Shown: in pieces, positions 1 to 7,087 of the stretch | How positions within the stretch are numbered: position 1 is the stretch's first letter | How the letters are laid out: each line of letters starts with the position of its first letter | Assembly: GCF_030167905.1 (NCBI RefSeq) | Contig: NZ_JARGNA010000008.1 | Span: 1 to 64,000 of the forward strand | DNA: 64,000 nt | Origin: Flavobacterium terrisoli | Lineage (GTDB): Bacteria; Bacteroidota; Bacteroidia; Flavobacteriales; Flavobacteriaceae | Direction: 5' to 3' | Translations under genes and position numbers: made by a program | Notes under the pieces: generated by a model | What the model saw: only the letters and a program-made list of their open reading frames with translations | What the model was told of the DNA's origin: nothing | Databases searched by the model: none

Positions 1-2
1 AT

Positions 3-587
3 GGCATTGCAGTTGGTTTTGTATCAATAACAGACGCCATTAAAACCTCCAGCAAAGATGCCATAAAAGAGTTAATGCGCCAAGGTGTCGAAGTAATCAT
101 GATGACTGGTGACAATGTCAATACAGCTAAAGCAGTTGCTGATGAATTGGGATTAAAAACCTATAAAGCTGGATGCTTACCCGAAGACAAACTCAAAGAA
201 ATTAAAAAATTGCAGGCAGAAGGCAAAATTGTAGCCATGGCTGGCGATGGTATAAATGATGCGCCGGCATTGGCACAAGCCAACATTGGAATAGCAATGG
301 GAACAGGAACAGATGTCGCTATTGAAAGTGCCAAAATAACTCTGGTCAAAGGCGATTTACAGGGTATCGTAAAAGCCAAGAATTTAAGCCATGCTGTTAT
401 GAGAAATATTAAACAAAATCTATTTTTTGCCTTTTTCTATAATGTACTTGGTGTCCCAATTGCAGCTGGTGTGTTATATCCGGTTTTCGGAATTTTACTA
501 TCTCCTATGATTGCAGCTTTGGCAATGTCTTTCAGCTCCGTATCTGTTATTATCAATGCCTTGAGACTAAGAGGTTTAAAACTATAA
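3..587 (+). CDS. copA: Copper-translocating P-type ATPase CopA, C-terminal part (cut by window edge)
   Basis: The reading frame is open from base 3, so this is the last 194 residues of a larger protein whose start lies outside the window. It holds the end of the P-domain (MMTGDN, then [20 protein letters not shown]) and the last two membrane helices. Those helices carry the Cu(I)-ATPase signatures: YN followed by P in the penultimate helix (FFYNVLGVP) and M..SS in the last (MSFSSVSV). From family knowledge these residues form the intramembrane Cu+ site, so Cu(I) export from the cytoplasm is the likely role. The phosphorylation loop and metal-binding N-terminus are not visible. It lies 18 bases before the MerC-like gene and probably shares its transcript. 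ATG at 75 is internal, not the true start. Confidence 0.93.
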   Translation, partial: GIAVGFVSITDAIKTSSKDAIKELMRQGVEVIMMTGDNVNTAKAVADELGLKTYKAGCLPEDKLKEIKKLQAEGKIVAMAGDGINDAPALAQANIGIAMGTGTDVAIESAKITLVKGDLQGIVKAKNLSHAVMRNIKQNLFFAFFYNVLGVPIAAGVLYPVFGILLSPMIAALAMSFSSVSVIINALRLRGLKL

Positions 588-605
588 TAATTAACGATAA
601 CACGA

Positions 606-1214
606 ATGAAACTAAAAAATAACATAGATAAATTAGGAACAATCGGGATGTTCTTTACAGCATTGCTTTCGCCTTGCTGTTTCCCTCTTTTTGCATTTGT
701 AGCATCTGCTTTAGGTTTAGGTAGTTTTGAACTTTTTGGAGGCTGGACGATGTGGATTTTTCAGGGCATGGTTGTTATTTCTATTATTGGTTTTTTCCTC
801 TCCTATAACAAACATAAATGCATTTATCCTTTGTTAATAGCAATTCCAAGTGCAATTGTCATTTTTTACAGCTATTATTTTTGCAATAATGCGTATCAGG
901 CATATTTTTTATATGCTGGTATGTTCGGACTTCTTATGGCTACAATAGTCAACTATTACAGAAACAAATTACACGGGACTTGCGACACATGCACTATCTA
1001 CAATGGAAAATTAGTCGAGTTGAAATCAACTTTAACATGTCCAAACTGTGGACATAAAAAAGAAGAAATAATGCCAACCGATGCTTGTCAATTCTTTTAT
1101 GAATGTCAAAGTTGCAAAACAATATTGAGCCCTAAACAAGGTGATTGTTGTGTTTATTGCAGCTATGGCACTGTAAAATGTCCTCCTATTCAATCAGGTG
1201 ATAAGTGTTGCTAA
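606..1214 (+). CDS. MerC-type metal uptake membrane protein fused to a GDCCVxC domain
   Basis: A 202-residue protein. Residues 1-120 are four hydrophobic segments, with the vicinal cysteine pair SPCC (residues 22-25) in the first helix, as in MerC mercury transporters. Residues 125-202 form a Cys-rich soluble tail: CDTC, CPNC, CQSC, then GDCCVYC at 179-185 and a terminal CC. The GDCCVxC motif defines a small family usually encoded as a separate protein of about 70 residues next to mercury or metal genes. The likely role is Hg(II) or other soft-metal transport, with the tail taking the metal on the cytoplasmic side. The substrate is inferred. It follows copA by 18 bases. The start is ATG after an A-rich leader. 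About 100 AT-rich bases with no gene follow. Confidence 0.8.
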   Translation: MKLKNNIDKLGTIGMFFTALLSPCCFPLFAFVASALGLGSFELFGGWTMWIFQGMVVISIIGFFLSYNKHKCIYPLLIAIPSAIVIFYSYYFCNNAYQAYFLYAGMFGLLMATIVNYYRNKLHGTCDTCTIYNGKLVELKSTLTCPNCGHKKEEIMPTDACQFFYECQSCKTILSPKQGDCCVYCSYGTVKCPPIQSGDKCC

Positions 1215-1319
1215 AATATAGTTCAAGTCAGCAAGTGAAAATTATTTAAATTAAAGCAAAGTTTAAAGAATTAGATTAACATCTCAACATAATTAAAGAA
1301 TTATTTAAAATTAAAATAA

Positions 1320-2192
1320 ATGAAAAAAACCATCCTATTAAGTTTTATGCTTTTGCAATCTGTAATACTGTCAGCACAAGACAAAGTTCAAATAAGACTA
1401 ACTGCCGCGAGCCCTGCCTCATCGTTTGAACAAGAAGTGGGCAGCGCAAAAATAAAAATGGCATATAGCAGACCATTAGTAAGAAGTCGAAAAATATTTG
1501 GTGAGTTAGTGCCTTTCGATAAACTTTGGCGTACCGGTGCAAGTGATTGTACAGTAATAACCACTTCCGAAGATATTTTATTTGGTAACAATGTATTAAA
1601 AATAGGTAGTTATTCCATATTCACCATTCCTTCAATAAATGAATGGACTATAATTGTCAACACCGATACTACTTTACATGGTGAAACTGGCTATGATGAA
1701 AAAAAGGATGTGATGCGTTTCAAAGTCCATATTGAAAAAAGTCCTAACTTCTATGAAACATTTACAATTGAATTAAATGACATCAATAGCAAAGGTGAAG
1801 CCTTTCTAAAAATACTTTGGGAAAATACAATGGTCAAAATACCAATAAAAAGTAAGGAGGACGATACCATAATGGCATTGATAGATCAACATGTTGTTAA
1901 TGTGAAAACACAAGATGCCAACCTGTTATTTCAGGCTGCTAATTATTATTACAGCACTAATAGAGATTATAAACAAGCCATAGCATGGGTTTTAGAAGCA
2001 GAAAAATTAAAACCTGAAAATTTCAATTACCCAAATTTGAGACAAAAAATAGCATCCGAATTAAAGGACTATACTAATGCAATTGCAGCAGCAAAAAGAG
2101 CAATTACATTGGCTGATAAGGAAAAAATGAAAAGTACAATCGAGACACTAAATAAAAGAATAGCGGATTGGGAAATATTGTTAAAAAAATAA
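1320..2192 (+). CDS. Secreted DUF2911 protein with C-terminal TPR-like region
   Basis: A 290-residue protein with a clear signal peptide (about residues 1-20, ending ILSAQ). A DUF2911 domain covers roughly residues 28-170, recognised by KIKMAYSRPLVRSRKIFG, the LWRTGASDCT block and GSYSIFTIP. DUF2911 proteins are common periplasmic proteins of Bacteroidota with no settled biochemical role. The last 100 residues are helical with a TPR-like pattern (ANYYYSTNRDYKQAIAWVLEAEKLKP). The gene sits 4 bases before a truncated copper-oxidase gene, so it was probably part of a metal-resistance operon, but nothing in the protein itself shows metal binding. ATG at 1320 directly precedes the signal peptide and is the natural start. 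Confidence 0.85.
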   Translation: MKKTILLSFMLLQSVILSAQDKVQIRLTAASPASSFEQEVGSAKIKMAYSRPLVRSRKIFGELVPFDKLWRTGASDCTVITTSEDILFGNNVLKIGSYSIFTIPSINEWTIIVNTDTTLHGETGYDEKKDVMRFKVHIEKSPNFYETFTIELNDINSKGEAFLKILWENTMVKIPIKSKEDDTIMALIDQHVVNVKTQDANLLFQAANYYYSTNRDYKQAIAWVLEAEKLKPENFNYPNLRQKIASELKDYTNAIAAAKRAITLADKEKMKSTIETLNKRIADWEILLKK

Positions 2193-2196
2193 AGTC

Positions 2197-2664
2197 ATGA
2201 AAACCAAATTATCAATTATCGTTTTTCTTTTTTTTATAAATCAATTTGTTGTTGCTCAAAGCAACTCACAGCAAACTTTTTACACTTGTGTTATGCACCC
2301 TGAAATCCATTCTCCAAAACCTGGGAAATGCCCAAAATGTGGAATGGCGTTGGTAAAAGAAAAACCAAAGAACGTAACTCTAAAAGCAAGTGCAAAACAA
2401 AAAATCATAACACCTGAAAAAAAGGAAACACTCGAAAAAACTAAATCCGAGTCGATAGATAACCTCGACAAGGAGAAAGACCATGATATGAAAAACATGG
2501 AAAACGTAAAAGTGAATTTACCTGTAAAAAAGAGAGTGATAAAAGATGAACCACCAAAAGTTGTACGATACGATTTATATGTTCGCGATACTGTGGTGAA
2601 TTTTTCAGGAAAATCAAGAAGAGCAATAGCAGTAAATGGTCAAATACCAATGCAAAATACGTAA
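2197..2664 (+). pseudogene. Multicopper oxidase, 5' fragment (HMBD module plus first strand of the oxidase)
   Basis: 155 codons remain of what was probably a protein of more than 800 residues. They are a signal peptide (residues 1-21), one heavy-metal-binding module (YTCVMHPE then GKCPKCGM), a Lys-rich linker, and the start of a cupredoxin domain (VVRYDLYVRDTVV, RRAIAVNGQIPM). The intact homologue at 36294-38924 has the same order of parts and the same VNGQIPM stretch. Homology stops abruptly after the codons for QIPM near base 2655, and the frame ends 9 bases later at a point where AraC-type coding sequence begins in another frame. All copper-ligand histidines of the oxidase are missing, so it cannot be an active oxidase. 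A short secreted metal-binding peptide could still be made. Confidence 0.85.
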
Positions 2665-2915
2665 CTAAAGTCATTGCACGGCATCGCGGGAAAGGTACAA
2701 TAGAGTATATCACAGATCTTAAACTTGATTATATTATACACCTACTTAAAACAGAGAGCCGCTATCGTAATTACACGCACAAAGCACTGGGAGATGAAGT
2801 CGGTTTCGGTTCTACCCAAAATTTTACACGGGCTTTCAAAGCACGTACTGGCATCTCACCAACTTATTTTATCGGAAAACTAAGAAAATCTTCCAATGCT
2901 GATAATTTGGATTGA
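2661..2915 (+). pseudogene. AraC-family regulator, 3' fragment (DNA-binding domain only)
   Basis: Frame 2661-2915 encodes 84 residues resembling the end of an AraC/XylS helix-turn-helix domain. It has the first-helix region (KLDYIIHLLKTESRYRNYTHKAL), the second HTH (GDEVGFGSTQNFTRAFKART) and the family ending GISPTYFIGKLRK. There is no start codon or N-terminal half. The fragment begins exactly where the copper-oxidase fragment loses homology, so the two form one recombination scar. Unlike the intact AraC gene at 40021-40581, it shows no linked HMA-like domain. Translation of this piece is unlikely. Confidence 0.8.
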
Positions 2916-3009
2916 TTTGCTTTTTTTCTTTCACAACTTGTGATTGACTTGTGAAACAAACTAAATCAATCTATTCAATTTTGCTCCATAACATTCAAAC
3001 TTATCTATT

Positions 3010-3303
3010 ATGGCAGTTGAAATTATCACCAAGCAGGACCTCAATGATTTTCGCATTTTACTGCTAAATGATCTAAAGGAAATCTTCCAAACCAACACCG
3101 AACAACCAAAACAATGGTTGAAGTCTAAAGAAGTCAGAAAGCTGCTCAATATCTCACCGGGCACTCTACAAACCTTACGGATAAACAAAACTCTCTCTTA
3201 TACAAAAATAGGCGAAACTATATTTTATGCTCAAAAGGATATTGATAAAATCCTGGAGGAAAACAAAGTCAATTCCGAGAGAACGCTTTTCAACTCAAAG
3301 TAA
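3010..3303 (+). CDS. Helix-turn-helix (excisionase/MerR-like) DNA-binding protein of a mobile element
   Basis: A 97-residue protein. The N-terminal 40 residues are a helical, possibly coiled region. Residues 38-85 form a winged helix of the HTH_17 type: QWLKSKEVRKLLNISPGTLQTLR, followed by the wing KTLSYTKIGETIFYAQKDIDKIL. Small proteins of this type are hallmark accessory genes of Bacteroidota integrative and conjugative elements and genomic islands, where they act as regulators or recombination-directionality-like factors. It is immediately followed by a replication-initiator-like gene and a DnaC-like ATPase, a trio typical of such elements. Function beyond DNA binding is inferred. Confidence 0.75.
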   Translation: MAVEIITKQDLNDFRILLLNDLKEIFQTNTEQPKQWLKSKEVRKLLNISPGTLQTLRINKTLSYTKIGETIFYAQKDIDKILEENKVNSERTLFNSK

Positions 3304-3310
3304 TTCGGTC

Positions 3311-4138
3311 ATGAATTACATTAAGCACCTTACTGGCTTTTTTGATAAAGTGGCAATCGATCGTACTCTGAATCCGACTCATATAAGCTTGTATATGTCA
3401 TTGTTTCAATTCTGGAACTGCAACCGGTTCAAAAATCCAATCAGCATTTCCCGGGATGAGATTATGCGTATCAGTAAAATCAGTTCTAAGGCAACGTATC
3501 ATAAATGCCTTAAAGCCTTGCATTCACAGGGATACATAAAATACGAACCATCATACAACCCTTTTAGGGGTAGTCATGTTTTTATGTTCAATTTTTCAGA
3601 GAACCTCAAGCCATTTTCAAAAACCGAAAAGTCAGCTACTCCAATTTTTGAACCTGTTGATGAACAGGTTTTAAACAAGCAAGAGACAACTCCCAATACA
3701 AGTAATGTACAAGCTGTTGAACAGGCCTTAGTACCTTATATAAACGATACAAACAATACAAACGCTGAAAACAATCCAAAAATTTCAAACTTGGATGAGC
3801 CCGAAAAAAAAATTGAAGAAGAACAATTCATTTATAGGAATGATGACAACCCAAAAGAAAAAGATTCCGCGCAAAAAGAAAAGGTAATACCGCCAGAACT
3901 TGACGAGATACTTGAATATTTTCGGAATAAGGAATATCCCGAAATCGAAGCAAACAAGTTTTTCAATTATTTCAAAAGTATTGGTTGGCTTGTGGGAGGC
4001 AAAACACCAATGGCCAACTGGCAGGCAGCAGCAAATAACTGGATGCTAAATGCTCCAAAATTCATTTCAAATGAACGAACAGACAGATCACAACAACTCG
4101 ACACCTCATCAGGAAAAGACTATTCAGAGCCTTTATAA
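3311..4138 (+). CDS. Replication-initiator/HTH-like protein of a mobile element
   Basis: I start this at ATG 3311 (275 residues), 8 bases after the previous stop, because an upstream in-frame ATG at 3227 would run through that gene. Residues 1-100 look like a winged-helix domain: DRTLNPTHISLYMSLFQFWN, then ISRDEIMRISKISSKATYHK and LHSQGYIKYEPSYNPF. This pattern is seen in Bacteroidota replication or regulatory proteins that partner a DnaC-like ATPase. The middle (about 110-200) is low-complexity and acidic. Residues 205-260 resemble a conserved C-terminal helical block (ELDEILEYFRNKEYPEIEANKFFNYF and the GGKTPMANWQAAANNW region), like domains found at the ends of primosomal DnaD-type proteins. 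It overlaps the next gene by 68 bases. Exact role unproven. Confidence 0.65.
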   Translation: MNYIKHLTGFFDKVAIDRTLNPTHISLYMSLFQFWNCNRFKNPISISRDEIMRISKISSKATYHKCLKALHSQGYIKYEPSYNPFRGSHVFMFNFSENLKPFSKTEKSATPIFEPVDEQVLNKQETTPNTSNVQAVEQALVPYINDTNNTNAENNPKISNLDEPEKKIEEEQFIYRNDDNPKEKDSAQKEKVIPPELDEILEYFRNKEYPEIEANKFFNYFKSIGWLVGGKTPMANWQAAANNWMLNAPKFISNERTDRSQQLDTSSGKDYSEPL

Positions 4139-4733
4139 TTACGAAGATGTGATAAAGTGGATTGAGACAAAAGGAATTGAATTATATGGCAGTCATTTCA
4201 AAATAATGGAAAGTGATCATGCCGTTGTTTACCGATTGATTGCTTACTTCTTAAAGGACGAGGAAACAGCATTCAGATATAACCTAAACCTCAGCAAAGG
4301 AATTATCCTTTCCGGCCCCGTTGGTTGTGGCAAAACATCTTTGCTCACCATTATGAAATACTTAACACCTGTTCCGAATAAATTTTCCGTAAAGCCATGC
4401 AGGGATATAAGCTTTGAATTCATCAAAGACGGCTATGAAGTAATTCACAGGTATGCTAATGGTAAGCTTTATGCTTCCGAACCAAGAATATATTGCTTCG
4501 ATGATCTTGGCATAGAGAATAACCTGAAATACTACGGAAATGAATGCAATGTAATGGCGGAAGTACTTCTAAGCCGCTACGACATTTTTATAGCAAAAAG
4601 AATTCCTACACATATTACAACAAATTTATCAGCTTCAGAGATTGAGCAGCATTATGGCATTAGGGTTCGAAGCCGACTCCGGGAGATGATGAACTTAATA
4701 GCTTATGATAAACACACAAAAGATAAACGTTAA
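4071..4733 (+). CDS. DnaC/IstB-like AAA+ ATPase
   Basis: A 220-residue protein from ATG 4071. An ATG at 4050 would add 7 residues, and both overlap the upstream gene. A Walker A motif is clear (GPVGCGKTS), as is Walker B (IYCFDDLG). Near the C-terminus are a sensor-type THITTNL and an arginine-rich GIRVRSRLREM likely to hold the arginine finger. Order and size fit the DnaC/IstB helicase-loader family. With the upstream winged-helix protein it probably forms the replication module of an integrated element. There is no transposase beside it, which argues against an IS21 IstB. No other part of the element (relaxase, integrase) is visible here. Confidence 0.75.
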   Translation: MNEQTDHNNSTPHQEKTIQSLYNYEDVIKWIETKGIELYGSHFKIMESDHAVVYRLIAYFLKDEETAFRYNLNLSKGIILSGPVGCGKTSLLTIMKYLTPVPNKFSVKPCRDISFEFIKDGYEVIHRYANGKLYASEPRIYCFDDLGIENNLKYYGNECNVMAEVLLSRYDIFIAKRIPTHITTNLSASEIEQHYGIRVRSRLREMMNLIAYDKHTKDKR

Positions 4734-4751
4734 ACTAAATTATTTAAACAA

Positions 4752-5411
4752 ATGAAAAATACAACAGATCATTTCTGGACATGGTTTCTAGAACATAAAA
4801 ATAAATTAAAAGGCCTTAGAAATCTCAGTCCAAAAGAACAAAAGCATTATACATTTTGGCTCGATTGGCATCTGCAGTTTTATTTCCGCGGATTAGAGTA
4901 TATTTTAATTTTTCCAAAATTGAAAAACAAACAGATACAGTTATTGATAACAGCCAATGGCAATCATGAACTTTTCAATTTAGCTATCGATCTTGAAAAG
5001 ACTGCACCCAGGTTGTGGGATTGGAAAATTACCGCGCTTATACAACCGCACCAGGATCATGATGATATGAAAGCCGGATTAGGTGTGCCATATATCATGC
5101 AGGACATAACTCTTAAAACAAGCGAGCTTAAATTTTTTCCTTTGGAATATAATGGAGAAAATAAAATTGACATTATCGTTTATCTAAAAAACTATACTGT
5201 TTACTCGCACAACAAAAACTTATTGCTTCTGATTAATATTATAATTCAGGATTTGCTTGGCGAAAAATCGATGTGCGAAAACATCAATTTGGTGCAGCTT
5301 GCTCAAGTGCCAAATCAGGGAAATGATGAAATGATATACCTTTACGAATTACAATTGTATATCGATAAGATTAATATACTGCAGCCGCATAACTTTAGAA
5401 AACATCAATAA
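4752..5411 (+). CDS. Protein of unknown function
   Basis: A 219-residue soluble protein with no signal peptide or membrane helix, not recognised. It is rich in aromatic and charged residues at the start (HFWTWFLEHKNKLKGL, LSPKEQKHYTFWLDWHLQFY). The middle part alternates strands and short helices (LLITANGNHELFNLAIDLEKTAP, LWDWKITALIQPHQD). It begins 18 bases after the DnaC-like gene and may be in the same transcript. The composition resembles neighbouring genes and there is no sign of truncation. The translated length and good codon usage make it a likely real gene. Confidence 0.6.
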   Translation: MKNTTDHFWTWFLEHKNKLKGLRNLSPKEQKHYTFWLDWHLQFYFRGLEYILIFPKLKNKQIQLLITANGNHELFNLAIDLEKTAPRLWDWKITALIQPHQDHDDMKAGLGVPYIMQDITLKTSELKFFPLEYNGENKIDIIVYLKNYTVYSHNKNLLLLINIIIQDLLGEKSMCENINLVQLAQVPNQGNDEMIYLYELQLYIDKINILQPHNFRKHQ

Positions 5412-5485
5412 TTACAAGGTATTTATATTTTATAAGTAAACTAATAGTCCATTCTTATTAAGCAATTCAAATATAACAGATTGCA

Positions 5486-6244
5486 TTAATTCAATAGTTT
5501 AATAAGTAATCTTCGTAAATAGGTAATAATGCTTTTGCGCTTGATGATAAAATTTATCACAGCGCAAATTATACTTAAAACCAGAATTGCATAGGCAACT
5601 TTTTTTTTCTCCTCTGACAATTTACCCAAAATTTCAAAAGTAAAAAAGACAAAAAGGATCCTTGAAAACCGTAACATTTCACTTCTGAAGATTTTTCTCC
5701 ATCCAAACACGCCATTTGCTTTTCTGTATAACCAAATATTAGGAATAAACGCTGGAACACCTTCGGCCCATCTTGAATATTTGAAACCAAATTTGCTTTT
5801 CAATCTTTTCTCCTTGGCCAAAATAATACGTTCTAAATAGAGTATGTATAACAATCCAAATGATATAATAAACCAAAAATCCCCTGTTATAGCAATCATA
5901 CCAATCCATATTATTAAATCAGCAAGTAATAATGGATGACGAACAATTGAATAAGCACCAAGATTATAATGATACTGAATAGCAGTTCCTTTTGAATTCT
6001 TTTCTGTAAATGAAGGAGTGTATCCAATAATAATTATCCTTATGATTAGCCCTAAAATACTAATGCCTAAACAAATCCCTTCAAATATATTTTCATAAGG
6101 TGATTGTTTCAAAAACAAGCCATGCGGTAATTTTTCTAAATCAATTAAGACAAAATACCCTATTATAAGCATTACAGATGGCAAAGTCTGCCAATACTTA
6201 TAAACCCGGGTACTTTGTCTCTCTAAATCTTCTAAAAGCGCCAT
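5486..6244 (-). CDS. Isoprenylcysteine carboxyl methyltransferase/PEMT-family membrane methyltransferase
   Basis: A 252-residue protein with about six membrane helices. The family signature is present in its middle: YSIVRHPLLLADLI, then after a helix YLERIILAKEKRLKSKFG and YSRWAEGVPAFIPN. In ICMT/PEMT-like enzymes this RHP...E..L...FG..Y pattern binds S-adenosylmethionine at the membrane surface. Bacterial members methylate lipid or isoprenoid substrates, and the substrate here cannot be read from sequence. The last 70 residues add one or two extra helices. It is the most downstream gene of a minus-strand run that includes an LtaS-type enzyme, so envelope lipid modification is a reasonable inference. 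Confidence 0.75.
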   Translation of the reverse strand: MALLEDLERQSTRVYKYWQTLPSVMLIIGYFVLIDLEKLPHGLFLKQSPYENIFEGICLGISILGLIIRIIIIGYTPSFTEKNSKGTAIQYHYNLGAYSIVRHPLLLADLIIWIGMIAITGDFWFIISFGLLYILYLERIILAKEKRLKSKFGFKYSRWAEGVPAFIPNIWLYRKANGVFGWRKIFRSEMLRFSRILFVFFTFEILGKLSEEKKKVAYAILVLSIICAVINFIIKRKSIITYLRRLLIKLLN

Positions 6245-6286
6245 ATAACTATTTAAATTGCCTGACTACAGGTTCGCAATGCAATC

Positions 6287-6463
6287 TTACTTTCTGCCAA
6301 AATATATTTCACATATATAAAGTGACACTATGATAATACATATAATCAGAAATAATCCTGCCACGAAAAATAAAACAGGGCGAAGCTTTCTGCTAAATTT
6401 TGAAGGCTTATTACTAAAGCGTGAATGGCTTTGATAATCCCGTTTTTTTTTCTTTTTTTTCAT
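6287..6463 (-). CDS. 58-residue single-pass membrane microprotein
   Basis: A complete small frame from ATG (complement of 6461-6463) to TAA (complement of 6287-6289). The product begins with a run of six lysines and a basic segment (KRDYQSHSRFSNKPSKFSRK). One strongly hydrophobic helix follows (VLFFVAGLFLIICIIIVSLY), then a short tail ending IYFGRK. The positive-inside rule predicts a cytoplasmic N-terminus. It lies between the ICMT-like gene and the secreted-protein gene, all on the minus strand with short gaps. The pattern of one basic stretch and one helix is unlikely by chance in such AT-rich DNA, but no homologue is recognised. It resembles in design the 52-residue gene at 9115-9273. Confidence 0.55.
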   Translation of the reverse strand: MKKKKKKRDYQSHSRFSNKPSKFSRKLRPVLFFVAGLFLIICIIIVSLYICEIYFGRK

Positions 6464-6480
6464 TTGACAAAACCTCTAAA

Positions 6481-7077
6481 TCAATTTTCCACTATTTTCT
6501 CAATTACCGAAATGGCATTTTTAAAGTTTTGCGGTTTAAAATTTGAATTCATCTTCTTGTTTAAAAATTTTATCAGGTTTCTTTTTGTACTTGAACCCCA
6601 GAAAGAATAAGTATTTATAAATTCATCTCTTGTCTTTACAAATACCTCTTCACTTAGATAACCTTTATTCTCATCTACGTAAAGTGAATTATCAAATACC
6701 TCAGATTTACTTCCGGTTCTGATTAGCCTATATAATTTCTTTTTTGTTCCAATCGTGTAAAAATCAGTAACATCACCTTTCATTATTATCTTATCACTTT
6801 GGAATATTCTGATAAAAGTAATTTCATCTAAGGGTAAAAAACGTTTTTCACTGGAAGTTTCTGATGAAAGATAGACTCCTTCAATTTTATTTTGACGCGC
6901 ACCCAAGAGGATATTTGAAAAAATAGTATCTCCTGCTGTTTTTACTACAAATCCTTTATGATAAACTCGTTCTTTAACAGATGCGCTTCTAGAAACAGAA
7001 TAGGAAGGAAAGCCTCCTATTCGCTGGCCATTCACACTAACGGTGAAAAGCATTATGAAAAAAAATATATACTTCAT
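6481..7077 (-). CDS. Secreted protein of unknown function
   Basis: The start is ATG at 7077, giving 198 residues with a signal peptide (KYIFFFIMLFTVSVNGQ). A longer frame to 7161 lacks a sensible N-terminus and would overlap the LtaS-type gene. The mature part is a beta-rich domain: KGFVVKTAGDTIFSNILLG, RFLPLDEITFIRIFQSDKI, and a basic C-terminal helical stretch with KPQNFKNAISVIEKIVEN. Phrases such as GYIVTKNGDTI and LDEI are typical of Bacteroidota periplasmic proteins that accompany membrane genes, but no family could be assigned. It ends 17 bases before the 58-residue microprotein and starts 10 bases after the LtaS-type gene, so co-transcription is likely. Confidence 0.65.
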   Translation of the reverse strand: MKYIFFFIMLFTVSVNGQRIGGFPSYSVSRSASVKERVYHKGFVVKTAGDTIFSNILLGARQNKIEGVYLSSETSSEKRFLPLDEITFIRIFQSDKIIMKGDVTDFYTIGTKKKLYRLIRTGSKSEVFDNSLYVDENKGYLSEEVFVKTRDEFINTYSFWGSSTKRNLIKFLNKKMNSNFKPQNFKNAISVIEKIVEN

Positions 7078-7087
7078 AGTGATTAAA

